Source of the DNA: Thalassobius sp. I31.1
Lineage (GTDB): Bacteria; Pseudomonadota; Alphaproteobacteria; Rhodobacterales; Rhodobacteraceae
Direction: 5' to 3'
NCBI RefSeq assembly: GCF_003031585.1
Contig: NZ_PWAA01000033.1
Location: forward strand, 124,001-188,000
Length of the DNA: 64,000 nucleotides
Positions 17,227 to 26,263 of this stretch are shown here, in pieces; within the stretch, counting starts at the first letter, position 1; every line of letters begins with the position of its first letter. A model generated the notes under the pieces. The model searched no databases. It saw nothing but the letters and a program-made list of their open reading frames with translations, and was not told where the DNA came from. The translations under genes were made by a program, and so were the position numbers.

Positions 17227-18567
17227 TCAACCGGAACCCCGTTTTGCCCTTAATTTAACGAAGTAATCGACCCGACGTTTCAGTTCCCGTTCAAAACCGC
17301 GGTCAACGGGCTGATAATAGACCCCACGCTTCATTGTGTCCGGGAAATAGTTCTGCCCGGAAAATCCGTCTGCGGCGTCATGATCATAAGCATAACCATC
17401 ACCATAGCCCTGATCTTTCATCAGGGATGTCGGCGCGTTCAGGATGTGTTTGGGCGGTGGTTCTGATCCGGTCTGACGTGCGGCGGCCATGGCGGATTTA
17501 TAGGCGACATAGGCCCCGTTCGATTTGGGTGCCAGTGCCAGATAGATCACAGCCTGGGCCAGGGCCAGTTCCCCTTCCGGGCTGCCCAGACGTTCATAGG
17601 TTTCCCAGGCGTGCAGGCAATAGGTCTGCGCCTGTGGATCAGCCAGGCCGATGTCCTCAACCGCCATTCTTGTGATCCGGCGGGCCAGAAAGCGTGGATC
17701 TTCGCCGCCGGTCAGCATCCGGGCGAACCAGTACAGCGCCGCATCGGGATCAGACCCACGCACAGATTTATGCAGGGCGGAAATCAGGTTGTAATGTTCA
17801 TCACCGGATTTGTCGTATTTCGTAGCCCGGCGCATAAGTCGTGTGGAAAGTGTAGCTGTGTCAAGCTTCTCGCCCGCTTTCGCTTCAGGCCATGCCGACA
17901 CCTGTTCGATCAGGTTCAGCAGAGCGCGCCCATCGCCATCCGCCATTTCCAGCAAGGCCTCGCGCGCGGGGCCGTCCAGTGGCAACGCCTGCTGCATTTC
18001 TTTTTCGGCCCGCTGCGCCAGAAGTTCCAGGTCGCGCAGATCCAGCCGTTCCAGCACCAGAACCTGGGATCGCGACAAAACCGCTGAGTTCAGCTCAAAA
18101 CTGGGGTTTTCCGTGGTGGCGCCAACCAGAAGAATGGTGCCATCTTCCATATAGGGCAGAAAGCCATCCTGCTGGGCTTTGTTGAACCTGTGGATCTCGT
18201 CCACAAACAACAGCGTCCCCTGCCCGTTTGTGCGGCGCAGCTTTGCGGCCTCAAACACTTTGCGCAACTCAGGAACGCCGGTGAAAATCGCACTGATCTG
18301 CACGAAAGTCAGATCGGTTTCATCCGCCAGAAGCCGGGCGATCGTGGTTTTACCAACACCGGGTGGACCCCAGAAAATCAGCGACGACAGACTGCCGGCT
18401 GACAGCATCGTCCCCAGCGGGGCCTCAGGACCAAGAACCTGCTGCTGCCCGATCACCTCAGACAGGTTGCGGGGGCGCAGACGATCCGCAAGCGGACGGG
18501 GCGCAACCTGGGCTGCGCCCGTCTTTTTTTCAGGGTCATCTGGTGTGGCGTCAAACAAATCTATCAT
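17227..18567 (-). CDS. rarA: replication-associated recombination protein RarA (MgsA)
   Basis: 446-residue AAA+ ATPase of the clamp-loader type that acts at stalled replication forks. PLADRLRPRNLSEVIGQ opens the core; Walker A is GPPGVGKTT with K73, Walker B LLFVDEIHRF near 118-127, sensor region VGATTENPSFELN. The C-terminal part has the tetramerisation block LPKHIL-like sequence PPKHILNAPT and MK.GYGDGYAYDHD. It lies 33 bases ahead of crcB and 54 bases after luxI, on the same strand. Confidence 0.95.
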   Translation of the reverse strand: MIDLFDATPDDPEKKTGAAQVAPRPLADRLRPRNLSEVIGQQQVLGPEAPLGTMLSAGSLSSLIFWGPPGVGKTTIARLLADETDLTFVQISAIFTGVPELRKVFEAAKLRRTNGQGTLLFVDEIHRFNKAQQDGFLPYMEDGTILLVGATTENPSFELNSAVLSRSQVLVLERLDLRDLELLAQRAEKEMQQALPLDGPAREALLEMADGDGRALLNLIEQVSAWPEAKAGEKLDTATLSTRLMRRATKYDKSGDEHYNLISALHKSVRGSDPDAALYWFARMLTGGEDPRFLARRITRMAVEDIGLADPQAQTYCLHAWETYERLGSPEGELALAQAVIYLALAPKSNGAYVAYKSAMAAARQTGSEPPPKHILNAPTSLMKDQGYGDGYAYDHDAADGFSGQNYFPDTMKRGVYYQPVDRGFERELKRRVDYFVKLRAKRGSG

Positions 18568-18621
18568 GAATCAAAACTACGCTTTCCCAATCACAAGGGA
18601 AAGCCTTAACCAGACCGTAAA

Positions 18622-19209
18622 TCAGTGCAGATTGCCGGTCAGGTCAATCGACACGCACTGATAGTTGCCATCACCAATGAACATTTCGCGACCGATGGCT
18701 TTGCCTTCCAGACCGCAGCGCCCGAACCAACGCGGCCAGTTCGCGGCAGTCAGGGTCAGCAGGCTTGTTGCCCCCTCTTCCCGGGAGGCTTTCAACATTG
18801 CTGTCGCGATATAGGCGTGAATACGACGCCGGATACGTTGTGGCGTCGCATGAGAAACAAACACACGGGTGCATTCCCAGGTCTGTTCGTCCACCGGCGC
18901 GTCCTCATAAAGAAGATCTTCCGGAATCGTGCCAAGAAGGCCCCGTTGCGCATCGCGGATCATGTAGGAATACATTCCGACCTTCATGGTTGTCGGTGTC
19001 AGTCGGATACCAGCATAGACCTGGCCAAAATCGTGGATCGCGACCCAGCGGCTGGCAGGCGTGTCATACTGATCGTATTCCATATCCAGAGCCTCAGGCA
19101 GATCCCAGTTTTTCTGCACGATGAAGCTTTGCTTTCTCGCGCGAAAAAGGTTTGCGAATAACTCCCCATGGTTGTGAAGGTTTTCGAAAGAAAGAGTCGT
19201 GGTTTGCAT
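18622..19209 (-). CDS. luxI: acyl-homoserine-lactone synthase, LuxI family
   Basis: 195-residue autoinducer synthase that makes an N-acyl-homoserine lactone from S-adenosylmethionine and an acyl carrier. All the usual invariant positions can be placed: R25, F29, W35, D46, D49, R69, E112 and R115. The C-terminal half is the GNAT-like acyl-binding region. It lies immediately downstream of the luxR gene on the same strand. The acyl chain cannot be predicted. An 18-base perfect dyad sits 12 bases before its start codon. Confidence 0.95.
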   Translation of the reverse strand: MQTTTLSFENLHNHGELFANLFRARKQSFIVQKNWDLPEALDMEYDQYDTPASRWVAIHDFGQVYAGIRLTPTTMKVGMYSYMIRDAQRGLLGTIPEDLLYEDAPVDEQTWECTRVFVSHATPQRIRRRIHAYIATAMLKASREEGATSLLTLTAANWPRWFGRCGLEGKAIGREMFIGDGNYQCVSIDLTGNLH

Positions 19210-19220
19210 GGTATTTTTCC

Positions 19221-19238
19221 CAGTTTGAATAAAAACTG
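19221..19238. promoter_or_regulatory. candidate lux-box-like dyad before luxI
   Basis: CAGTTT-gaataa-AAACTG, a perfect six-base inverted repeat of 18 bases in the luxR-luxI gap. Lux boxes are 18-20 base dyads, but the usual outer CT/AG pattern is not present. It is only 12 bases from the luxI start, so it could also fold in the message near the ribosome site. Confidence 0.4.
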
Positions 19239-19266
19239 CGAAAATTACCGACGCGAACCGTTCCGC

Positions 19267-19878
19267 TTATAGCAGCCTGTAGTCCTTTGCGCGCTGAATT
19301 GCTTCGGCGGTTGTCCGGGCGTGGAGTTTTTCCCGGGCTCCCATCAATCGGGCTTTCAAAGCACTCTCTGATATACTGAGTTTGGCAGCCGCTGCCGCGT
19401 GCCGGTCGCCGTCGGCAATTAATCGCAGAGCTTCGATTTGTGCCTTTGTCAGGCTCTCCGGCGGTTCCACCATCTGGTGCAACCGGCGAACTATTTGCGA
19501 AATCTCTTCGATTTCGCTGTCTTCGAATTCCCTGTCATTGCGACAGAAACTGGCAATGGTTCTGGAACGGACAGGGCCTGTGGAAATAGTCATGCCATGG
19601 GTCAGGCCAAATGTCTTTGCTTCGGCCAGGACACCAAATGTGTCGGGGATTTCAAATTCGGACCAACGGCAGGCGCCTTCGGTGCTGAACCCCCAGGCAA
19701 TGGTCGGGTCGCGCAATGCATAGGCCTGCTCGGTATAATGATCGAGCCAAGCCTGGTCATAGGTGGAAAATTGCATAAGTGCGGATGCGAAACGAATATG
19801 CAAGCCGACAAAATACCCGGACGGCGCCAGGATACTCAGCTTTTGTAGTTCAAGATCTACTGATGATTTAACAGACAT
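19267..19878 (-). CDS. luxR: LuxR family quorum-sensing regulator
   Basis: 203-residue regulator with an N-terminal autoinducer-binding domain and a C-terminal LuxR helix-turn-helix. Autoinducer-pocket residues W44, Y48, D57 and P58 are in place (counterparts of TraR W57, Y61, D70, P71). The DNA-binding part spans about 140-203 (LTKAQIEALRLIADG, LSISESALKARL). The length is shorter than the common 230-250 because the N-terminal domain is compact. It is 57 bases upstream of luxI and presumably its partner. Confidence 0.93.
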   Translation of the reverse strand: MSVKSSVDLELQKLSILAPSGYFVGLHIRFASALMQFSTYDQAWLDHYTEQAYALRDPTIAWGFSTEGACRWSEFEIPDTFGVLAEAKTFGLTHGMTISTGPVRSRTIASFCRNDREFEDSEIEEISQIVRRLHQMVEPPESLTKAQIEALRLIADGDRHAAAAAKLSISESALKARLMGAREKLHARTTAEAIQRAKDYRLL

Positions 19879-19957
19879 ACCTTTTTAGACAAGTTGCCAG
19901 AAAAATCGTCAACCTTAAATTGAGGTATGTCACTACAAAATAAAACTGAGAATAATC

Positions 19958-20131
19958 TTGCACCGAACTATTTCAGATACTTTCACTCAATTGACCATGC
20001 TGCCAGACAGCGTGCGCCTTAATTTACTGGACTTTATGCATGAGTCCCAACAGGCGGACGAACAGTTAGACAACTTCCTGATAAAGCTGAAAGAAGCGGC
20101 AAAGAAACGCCCGGAATCAGAAGGTCACTAA
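19958..20131 (+). CDS. possible small ORF divergent from luxR
   Basis: Open frame of 57 codons from a TTG at 19958, or 44 from the ATG at 19997, in the 322-base gap between luxR and rplQ. The predicted peptide is amphipathic and charged (RLNLLDFMHESQQADEQLDN, ending KRPESEGH), able to form a helix or short coiled coil. Ribosome sites are weak for both starts. It ends 23 bases before the rplQ terminator. I do not recognise it, and it may be non-coding; the rest of the gap is featureless AT-rich sequence. Confidence 0.3.
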   Translation: MHRTISDTFTQLTMLPDSVRLNLLDFMHESQQADEQLDNFLIKLKEAAKKRPESEGH

Positions 20132-20150
20132 ATAGACAAGGTATTAAAAT

Positions 20151-20179
20151 AAAAAGGGCCCTGCTATTGCAGAGCCCTT
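20151..20179 (-). terminator. terminator of the alpha operon (after rplQ)
   Basis: Minus-strand stem AAGGGC-GCAG type (AAGGGC.CTGC/GCAG.GCCCTT, two arms of ten pairs with bulges) followed by TTTTTATTTTAAT, 22 bases after the rplQ stop. Confidence 0.85.
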
Positions 20180-20200
20180 CCGAATCAAATTGCTGGTGAA

Positions 20201-20620
20201 TTACTCAGCAGCAGCGTCTTCAGCTGCAACGCGGGCTTTGTCAGCCGCACCTTTTGCATCAACATCGCGGTCAACCAGTTCGATGATCGCCATTGGCGCC
20301 ATGTCACCGTAACGGAATCCTGCTTTAAGAACACGGGTATAGCCACCCTGACGTTCTTTGTAGCGTGGGCCCAGAACTTCGAACAGTTTCGCAACGTCCT
20401 TGTCCTGCTTCAGCTGTGCAGCAGCCTGACGGCGTGCGTGCAGATCGCCACGTTTGCCAAGTGTAATCAGTTTTTCAATTACACGCTTAAGCTCTTTCGC
20501 TTTTGGCAGGGTAGTTTTGATTTGCTCGTGCTCGATCAGGGAACCAGCCATGTTGGAGAACAGGGCTTTACGGTGCTCGTGAGTACGGTTGAGGCGGCGG
20601 TAGCCTTTTGCGTGACGCAT
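20201..20620 (-). CDS. rplQ: 50S ribosomal protein L17
   Basis: 139-residue large-subunit protein near the peptide exit tunnel. N-terminus [20 protein letters not shown] is diagnostic; [16 protein letters not shown] follows. The C-terminus has the alanine-rich tail seen in alphaproteobacteria. Last gene of the alpha operon, 142 bases after rpoA, and followed by a terminator. Confidence 0.98.
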   Translation of the reverse strand: MRHAKGYRRLNRTHEHRKALFSNMAGSLIEHEQIKTTLPKAKELKRVIEKLITLGKRGDLHARRQAAAQLKQDKDVAKLFEVLGPRYKERQGGYTRVLKAGFRYGDMAPMAIIELVDRDVDAKGAADKARVAAEDAAAE

Positions 20621-20762
20621 GTGTCTTTTCCTTCGTCAGTGTTTTACTTTGTCTGGCCGCTGATGCGTGTCAGCTGCTCTCCTTGGGGCGGAACGCCCAT
20701 ATATTCCCCGGTTTGCCGGGCATTTGCGGCGGGGTACACCAGAAGGCGCACCCCGTCAATTA

Positions 20763-21779
20763 TCAGAACTGATCTTCGAACTTTTTCGCCAGATCTTCGA
20801 TGTTCTCTGGTGGCCATTCTTCGACATCCATGCCGAGGTACAGCGCCATGCCGGACAGAACTTCTTTGATCTCGTTCAGAGACTTGCGGCCGAAGTTCGG
20901 CGTGCGCAGCATTTCTGCTTCGGTCTTCTGGATCAGATCGCCGATGTAAACGATGTTGTCGTTCTTCAGGCAGTTTGCGGAACGGACGGACAGTTCCAGT
21001 TCGTCCACTTTCTTCAGCAGAAGTGGGTTGAACTCGAGGCCATCGTCTTCTTCCTGACGGGAAGCCGCTTCTGGCTCATCGAAGTTCACGAAGATGGACA
21101 GCTGATCCTGCAGGATGCGCGCAGCGAAAGCTACAGCATCATCAGGGGTCACAGAACCGTCGGTTTCCAGTTTCAGTGTCAGTTTGTCGTAGTCCAGAAC
21201 CTGACCTTCACGGGTCGGCTGAACGTCGTAAGACACTTTCTTGACCGGGGAATAGATCGCATCGATCGGGATCAGACCAATCGGCGCATCTTCCGGCTTG
21301 TTTTTCTCAGCAGCAACATAGCCCTTACCGGTATCAACGGTCAGTTCCATATACAGATCTGCACCATCATCCAGGTGGCAGATCACGTGCTCTTTGTTCA
21401 GAACTTCGATGCCAGCGCTTTCAGAAATGTCACCAGCGGTCACAACAGCAGGGCCGTTTGCGGAAATGGAAACACGCTTAGGGCCTTCTGCTTCCATGCG
21501 CAGTGCCACACCTTTAAGGTTCAGCACGATGTCGGTGACGTCTTCACGTACACCTGCAACGGAAGAGAATTCGTGCAGAACGTTGTCGATCTGTACGGAA
21601 GTGATGGCTGCACCCTGAAGGGATGACAGCAGAACACGGCGCAGTGCGTTACCCATGGTCAGACCAAAGCCGCGCTCAAGCGGTTCAGCGATCACGGTTG
21701 CCTGACGTGCAGGGTCGTTGCCTGGTTTTACTTCAAGCTGTGTTGGCTTGATGAGTTCCTGCCAGTTCTTATGGATCAT
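20763..21779 (-). CDS. rpoA: DNA-directed RNA polymerase subunit alpha
   Basis: 338-residue alpha subunit that nucleates RNA polymerase assembly. N-terminal dimerisation domain ([31 protein letters not shown]) and a C-terminal domain ([32 protein letters not shown]) that contacts UP elements and activators; the linker lies around 235-255. The start at 21779 is preceded by GGAGG; a further in-frame ATG at 21794 lacks support. Confidence 0.98.
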   Translation of the reverse strand: MIHKNWQELIKPTQLEVKPGNDPARQATVIAEPLERGFGLTMGNALRRVLLSSLQGAAITSVQIDNVLHEFSSVAGVREDVTDIVLNLKGVALRMEAEGPKRVSISANGPAVVTAGDISESAGIEVLNKEHVICHLDDGADLYMELTVDTGKGYVAAEKNKPEDAPIGLIPIDAIYSPVKKVSYDVQPTREGQVLDYDKLTLKLETDGSVTPDDAVAFAARILQDQLSIFVNFDEPEAASRQEEDDGLEFNPLLLKKVDELELSVRSANCLKNDNIVYIGDLIQKTEAEMLRTPNFGRKSLNEIKEVLSGMALYLGMDVEEWPPENIEDLAKKFEDQF

Positions 21780-21893
21780 GCGTAGTGCCTCCATTCATGT
21801 TTCCGGACCATGTCCCTGACCGAAAACGCCCGAGGTTTCAAAATGCAAAATCCGGGCCCATGAAACCATGAGCCCGGGAAAGTCGTAAAACGC

Positions 21894-22283
21894 TTATACG
21901 CGGCGACGCTTTGGTGGGCGGCAGCCGTTGTGGGCGATAGGTGTTACGTCACGGATAGAAGTGATGTTCAGACCCAGAGCAGCCAGAGCGCGCAGTGCGG
22001 ACTCACGGCCGGAACCCGGACCCTGTACTTCAACTTCAAGTGTTTTAACACCGTGTTCCTGTGCTTTTTTGCCCGCATCTTCCGCAGCCATCTGAGCAGC
22101 GTAAGGTGTGGATTTCCGTGAGCCTTTAAAGCCCATGGTACCAGCAGAGGACCAGGAAATAGCGTTACCCTGAACGTCAGAGATCAGGATTTTGGTGTTG
22201 TTGAACGAAGAGTTCACGTGAGCAACACCAGAGGCAATGTTCTTGCGCTCTTTTTTCTTCGTACGAGTCTTATCGCGTGCCAT
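21894..22283 (-). CDS. rpsK: 30S ribosomal protein S11
   Basis: 129-residue small-subunit platform protein. Core blocks [37 protein letters not shown] and [13 protein letters not shown] are present, ending in the basic [11 protein letters not shown] tail. Second gene of the alpha operon, 16 bases after rpsM. Confidence 0.98.
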   Translation of the reverse strand: MARDKTRTKKKERKNIASGVAHVNSSFNNTKILISDVQGNAISWSSAGTMGFKGSRKSTPYAAQMAAEDAGKKAQEHGVKTLEVEVQGPGSGRESALRALAALGLNITSIRDVTPIAHNGCRPPKRRRV

Positions 22284-22299
22284 TGATCAAACCCTCCCT

Positions 22300-22668
22300 T
22301 TACTTCTTCTTACCAGCAATGGCCTTTGCAGGACCTTTGCGAGTACGAGCGTTGGTAGAAGTACGTTGACCGCGCACAGGCAGGCCACGACGGTGACGCA
22401 GACCACGGTAGCAACCGAGATCCATCAGGCGTTTGATGTTCATGGTAACTTCACGACGAAGGTCACCTTCAACATTGTAGTTCGCATCGATGTGCTCACG
22501 GATCGCCAGAACTTCTGCATCAGAGAGTTCATTTACGCGACGGGTGAGGTCGATTTTCACAGCTTCACAGATAGCTTCAGCAGAAGTGCTGCCGATACCA
22601 GTGATATAAGTCAGGGCGATCGGGACCCGTTTATGGGTCGGGATGTTAACGCCGGCAATACGTGCCAA
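22300..22668 (-). CDS. rpsM: 30S ribosomal protein S13
   Basis: 122-residue small-subunit head protein. [20 protein letters not shown] at the N-terminus and [19 protein letters not shown] at the C-terminus identify it. The reading frame opens with TTG at 22668 rather than ATG; AAAAGGA lies upstream on the minus strand, and the only near ATG (22675) is out of frame. First gene of the alpha operon, with a promoter predicted at 22825-22853. Confidence 0.97.
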   Translation of the reverse strand: MARIAGVNIPTHKRVPIALTYITGIGSTSAEAICEAVKIDLTRRVNELSDAEVLAIREHIDANYNVEGDLRREVTMNIKRLMDLGCYRGLRHRRGLPVRGQRTSTNARTRKGPAKAIAGKKK

Positions 22669-22824
22669 GTGTCATATTCCTTTTCGTTGCGATTCCGTAG
22701 TACCGGAACCTTTTTTCACAACGTAAGCCCGAGGCATGAATACGCCGGGCCGCAGCTGAATTCGAGGTGATTCTTCTACGCAGGCAAAACCTGCGCAGAA
22801 TCAAAATCCCTTGCGGGATAAGGC

Positions 22825-22853
22825 TGTTTATGGAGTTTTGTTTTATGCGTCAA
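22825..22853 (-). promoter_or_regulatory. predicted promoter of the alpha operon (rpsM)
   Basis: TTGACG, 17-base spacer, TAAACA on the minus strand, about 160 bases before rpsM. The inferred start of transcription (near 22818) falls beside a small hairpin ATCCC-TTGC-GGGAT (22806-22819), and a second hairpin CGCAGG/CCTGCG follows at 22779-22795, so the leader is structured. Confidence 0.6.
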
Positions 22854-22884
22854 GCAGGAAGCTGCCCCAGCGCATTAACCCACT

Positions 22885-23103
22885 TCAGTTTATCGGTGAC
22901 GTAATCGTATCACTGCTTCCACCGCCAACGGCAGCAGCAAAGAGGATCAGCGCAAAAAGCGGGATCAGCCAGTCGGAACCAGAGGATGCAGAAGCCTCCT
23001 CAACGATTACCTCTTCCTCCATCACAGGGGCAATCAGATTACCCGCATTGGCAGAAGACACGATCAGAGTTGCGCTCATCAGAGCGGCAGCAAAAAGTTT
23101 CAT
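22885..23103 (-). CDS. small exported or membrane protein, unknown
   Basis: 72 residues with a signal peptide (MKLFAAALMSATLIVSSANA), a short acidic linker (VMEEEVIVEEA), and one membrane segment (WLIPLFALILFAAAVGG). The layout signal-acidic-serine-TM is common in small Rhodobacteraceae proteins of unknown role. It lies between the adk terminator and the alpha operon promoter and thus separates secY-adk from rpsM. No function assigned. Confidence 0.75.
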   Translation of the reverse strand: MKLFAAALMSATLIVSSANAGNLIAPVMEEEVIVEEASASSGSDWLIPLFALILFAAAVGGGSSDTITSPIN

Positions 23104-23240
23104 AGGTCACATTCCTGTATATAAAAAGCAGAGAACAAAAATACATTGAAAAACACAGTGCGCACAAAGGCACACCCGTTTCCTACCCCAAAACAAGATT
23201 AATTTCCAGATATCCTTTAAGGCAGCCCCTTAAAAATAAC

Positions 23241-23275
23241 AAAAAAACACCGCCCAGGCGTCCCGGGCGGTGTTT
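23241..23275 (-). terminator. terminator after adk
   Basis: Minus-strand stem AAACACCGCCC/GGGCGGTGTTT (11 pairs) with a nine-base loop, followed by TTTTTG, 32 bases after the adk stop. Confidence 0.9.
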
Positions 23276-23306
23276 GAATTTCATCAGAACCGTTAAGTCC
23301 CTGATT

Positions 23307-23888
23307 TTATTTATCGAGGATCGCCGCGAGAGATGCCTGAACCACAGGAATATCTGCCAGACCATCAACGCGCTGCAGCTTTTCCTTAGCAAAGTAGTAA
23401 CCCAACAGCGGTGCGGTCTTTTTGTAGTATTCCATCAGACGCGTGCGCAGGCTTTCTTCATTGTCGTCTGCACGGGCTTCGCCACCAGCAGCAACAGCTT
23501 CAGCTGCACGGTTCAGAATACGACTGACCAGCGCTTCGTCACGCACACGCAGCTCAATCGCCGCATCCAGTGTCTGGCCGGTTTCTTCCAGCAGCTTTTC
23601 CAGCACCACAGCCTGCATCAGGGTGCGTGGGAAACCATCAAAGATGAAACCACCGCCCCCGTTGCCGGCTTCCAGCTTTTCGCGGATCAGACCGATCACG
23701 ATCTCATCTGTCACAAGTTCGCCCGCATCCATCACAGCAGCAACCTTGTTGCCCATCTCTGTGCCAGAGGTACGTGCCTCGCGCAGCATGTCACCGGTTG
23801 AAAGCTGCACCATATTCCGTGTCTCCACGAGATGTTGCGCCTGTGTTCCCTTGCCTGCCCCTGGTGGGCCGAGAAGAATAATATTCAT
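23307..23888 (-). CDS. adk: adenylate kinase
   Basis: 193-residue cytoplasmic kinase that equilibrates ATP, AMP and ADP. P-loop [11 protein letters not shown] at residues 7-17; AMP-binding [25 protein letters not shown] near 80. It is about 20 residues shorter than E. coli Adk because the lid is the short type without zinc cysteines. The start overlaps the secY stop by four bases, a frequent secY-adk coupling. Confidence 0.98.
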   Translation of the reverse strand: MNIILLGPPGAGKGTQAQHLVETRNMVQLSTGDMLREARTSGTEMGNKVAAVMDAGELVTDEIVIGLIREKLEAGNGGGGFIFDGFPRTLMQAVVLEKLLEETGQTLDAAIELRVRDEALVSRILNRAAEAVAAGGEARADDNEESLRTRLMEYYKKTAPLLGYYFAKEKLQRVDGLADIPVVQASLAAILDK

Positions 23889-25240
23889 CGTCTGGCTGTC
23901 CCTTTCTTGCCGCGCTTTTTCCCCCGCAGCTGTGATTTCTCAATCAGGCCCTCGTACTGATGTGCGAGCATATGACTTTGCACCTGCTGAATCGTATCCA
24001 TTGTAACGGAAACGACGATCAGAACGGAGGTCCCGCCAAAATAGAAAGGAATCGCCAGTTGTGAACGAAGAATCTCAGGCAAGAGACAAACTGCCGCAAG
24101 GTAGGCAGAGCCAACGACCAGAAGACGTGTCACGACATAGTCGAGATATTCAGCGGTTTTCTTGCCCGGGCGGATGCCAGGAATAAAGCCATTCTGGTTC
24201 TTCAGATTGTCAGCAACTTCGTCAGTCTTAAAAGACACGTTGAAGGTGTAGAAGAACGCAAAGAAGACGATCATGGAAACGAAGAACAGCAGATACAGCG
24301 GTTGACCCGGCCCGAAATAGGCAAGGATTGTGGACATCACAGGACCGGTCTGGTTGCCAGAGAAGGTTGCGACAGTTGTCGGCAGCAGCAACAGAGAGCT
24401 TGCGAAAATCGCCGGGATAACGCCTGCCGGGTTCACTTTGATTGGCAGATGGCTTGCGCCACCATCGTAAACCTTCATGCCCACCTGACGGCGTGGATAC
24501 TGGATGTGCACCTTACGCAGGGCACGTTCCATGAAGACCACAAAGGCAATCACTGCAACAACCATCACAAGGACCAGCATAATGATCGCCGGGCTGATTG
24601 CGCCGGAACGGCCCTGGCTGAGGAATTGTGCGATCGCAGCCGGAATTTCAGCGATGATACCAACGAAGATAATCAGGGAAATACCATTGCCGATGCCACG
24701 TGCGGTGATCTGTTCACCCAGCCACATCAGGAACATGGTGCCACCAACCAGCGTGATCATGCAGGCAATGCGGAAGTAAAGGCCCGGATCGGTTGCCAGA
24801 TCACCGGCCTCAAGGCTGACGGCCAGACCATAGGCCTGGAATGTCGCCAGAAGAACAGTGCCGTAACGGGTGTATTGCGCGATTTTCTTGCGCCCCTGTT
24901 CGCCTTCTTTTTTCAACTGTTCCAGCTGTGGAACCATAGCGGTCAGCAGCTGAATAATAATAGAAGCCGAGATATAAGGCATAATGCCCAGGGCAAAGAT
25001 ACCCATCCGTGACAGTGCGCCACCTGTGAACATGCCAAGCACGCCGGCGATGCCGGACCCTGCCTGGTCCATAAATTCACGCAGTGCGGTGCCGTCGATG
25101 CCCGGAACCGGGATATATGTCCCGAGACGGTAAACGATCAACAGACCAAGTGTGAAAAGAATACGCTGGCGCAGCTCGGATGCTTTGCCGAACGCACTCC
25201 AGCTCATGTTTGACGCCATTTGCTCTGCTGCAGATGCCAT
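23885..25240 (-). CDS. secY: preprotein translocase subunit SecY
   Basis: 451-residue channel subunit of the SecYEG protein-export pore, ten membrane helices. N-terminus [19 protein letters not shown] then [21 protein letters not shown]; the cytoplasmic loop 5 has [12 protein letters not shown]-like sequence [15 protein letters not shown] place the start at 25240, with GGAGAGG upstream; seven extra residues from 25261 are not typical. A terminator-like hairpin precedes it. Confidence 0.97.
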   Translation of the reverse strand: MASAAEQMASNMSWSAFGKASELRQRILFTLGLLIVYRLGTYIPVPGIDGTALREFMDQAGSGIAGVLGMFTGGALSRMGIFALGIMPYISASIIIQLLTAMVPQLEQLKKEGEQGRKKIAQYTRYGTVLLATFQAYGLAVSLEAGDLATDPGLYFRIACMITLVGGTMFLMWLGEQITARGIGNGISLIIFVGIIAEIPAAIAQFLSQGRSGAISPAIIMLVLVMVVAVIAFVVFMERALRKVHIQYPRRQVGMKVYDGGASHLPIKVNPAGVIPAIFASSLLLLPTTVATFSGNQTGPVMSTILAYFGPGQPLYLLFFVSMIVFFAFFYTFNVSFKTDEVADNLKNQNGFIPGIRPGKKTAEYLDYVVTRLLVVGSAYLAAVCLLPEILRSQLAIPFYFGGTSVLIVVSVTMDTIQQVQSHMLAHQYEGLIEKSQLRGKKRGKKGTARR

Positions 25241-25263
25241 TCCCGGGCCTCTCCCCATCATAT

Positions 25264-25300
25264 GAAAAACGCCGCCATCCGGTTTCCCGGGCGGCGGCGT
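25264..25300 (-). terminator. intra-operon terminator between rplO and secY
   Basis: Minus-strand stem ACGCCGCC/GGCGGCGT around a 16-base loop, then TTTTTC, 50 bases after the rplO stop and before secY. It probably attenuates secY-adk relative to rplO, unless secY also has a promoter in the gap. Confidence 0.75.
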
Positions 25301-25349
25301 CAGAAAAACTTATTTGTATGTAAGCGGCACGGCGGCCGCAAACAAGCGC

Positions 25350-25823
25350 TTATTCAGCCGCTGCCGGTGCTTTGATGGTCAGAGAGCCGCCAGCTTTTTC
25401 AACTGCTTCAACAGCAGACTTGGATGCGCCGGTTACTTCGATGTTGGCTTTAGCGGTGAGTTCACCCTTTGCCAGCACGCGGATACCGTCGAGCTTACGA
25501 CGCACGAGACCGGATTCGATCAGAACATCTTCGTTGATCGCAGCAGCTGCGTCGATCTTTTTCGCGTCGATGAATTTCTGGATCATGCCCAGGTTTACAA
25601 CAGCATATGCCTTGCGGTTTGGCTTGTTGAAGCCGCGCTTAGGCAGACGTTGGTACAAAGGCATTTGACCGCCTTCAAAACCTTTGATCGCTACACCTGA
25701 ACGGGACTTCTGACCTTTGATACCACGGCCACCGGTTTTACCAGTGCCGGAACCAGGACCACGGCCAATGCGTTTGCGGGCTTTGGTTGCGCCAGGATTG
25801 TCGCGCAGTTCATTGAGTTTCAT
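25350..25823 (-). CDS. rplO: 50S ribosomal protein L15
   Basis: 157-residue large-subunit assembly protein. N-terminus [20 protein letters not shown], glycine-rich [20 protein letters not shown] and [18 protein letters not shown] mark it. The start at 25823 is the conserved one; the frame upstream (to 25910) is not protein-like. Here it is parted from rpmD by about 3.3 kb of inserted genes and has its own promoter. Confidence 0.98.
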   Translation of the reverse strand: MKLNELRDNPGATKARKRIGRGPGSGTGKTGGRGIKGQKSRSGVAIKGFEGGQMPLYQRLPKRGFNKPNRKAYAVVNLGMIQKFIDAKKIDAAAAINEDVLIESGLVRRKLDGIRVLAKGELTAKANIEVTGASKSAVEAVEKAGGSLTIKAPAAAE

Positions 25824-25916
25824 ATCGCTTCTCCTTGCCGGATGTGATCCCTGAAGCGTAAGCGGATCAACCACGGCTTTCGTGTTTTTGATTCTGTGGA
25901 CATGGTCCACCGGGGG

Positions 25917-25945
25917 TATTTAACCGGAAGATCTGCCGCTGGCAA
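25917..25945 (-). promoter_or_regulatory. predicted promoter of rplO-secY-adk
   Basis: TTGCCA, 17-base spacer, TAAATA on the minus strand, about 95 bases before rplO. A 16-base inverted repeat lies just upstream of the -35 box (25967-26013). Confidence 0.65.
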
Positions 25946-25966
25946 GTCCCGGAAACACCCCGGAAT

Positions 25967-26013
25967 TTTAAAGTCTTTAAAGCGGGAGGGAGAGGATCTT
26001 TAAAGACTTTAAA
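25967..26013. repeat. 16-bp perfect inverted repeat with TTTAAAG units
   Basis: Arms TTTAAAGTCTTTAAAG (25967-25982) and CTTTAAAGACTTTAAA (25998-26013) are exact reverse complements around a 15-base purine-rich loop. Each arm is itself two TTTAAAG units, so the heptamer appears four times. It lies 22 bases upstream of the rplO -35 box and just after the 33-residue ORF stop. It could be an operator, an UP-like element or a transcript end without a T run. Confidence 0.75.
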
Positions 26014-26018
26014 GCCTC

Positions 26019-26120
26019 TTAGCGTGCAGCTTTGCCGTCGCGCAGGTATTCTGTCCAGGTCGGGCAAGGTGCGTTCACTGCGGTTTTGATGGCGCGGAAG
26101 AAAGATTTAATAGCGGTCAT
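26019..26120 (-). CDS. 33-residue basic peptide ORF
   Basis: Short frame coding MTAIKSFFRAIKTAVNAPC followed by PTWTEYLRDGKAAR. It starts with ATG, has GGAG eight bases upstream, and the N-terminal part forms an amphipathic basic helix. No hydrophobic membrane span and no signal peptide. It lies upstream of the rplO promoter and divergent from the Rieske-like gene. It is below normal annotation size; I do not recognise a family with certainty. Around it, 25824-26391 holds no other coding signal. Confidence 0.5.
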   Translation of the reverse strand: MTAIKSFFRAIKTAVNAPCPTWTEYLRDGKAAR

Positions 26121-26263
26121 GGTTCGTACTCCGTCGAACAGGTCAATCGTGTTGACGTTGATCTAGCGGGAGTCGGTTTCAGGCTGTACCGCAATAATCG
26201 GAATGCCCGCTTTGCGCTGACTGCATGGGTGCCACACAGGCCCCGGATTGCCCCGAATACCGG

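Noticed and set aside
19927-20022. 31-codon ATG frame upstream of luxR
   Set aside because: The AGG is only one base from the ATG, too close for a ribosome site, and the frame stops early.
22806-22819. ATCCC-TTGC-GGGAT hairpin as terminator of the small exported-protein gene
   Set aside because: It lies at the predicted transcription start of the alpha operon and has only five pairs and a TTTTG; it is more likely part of the rpsM leader.
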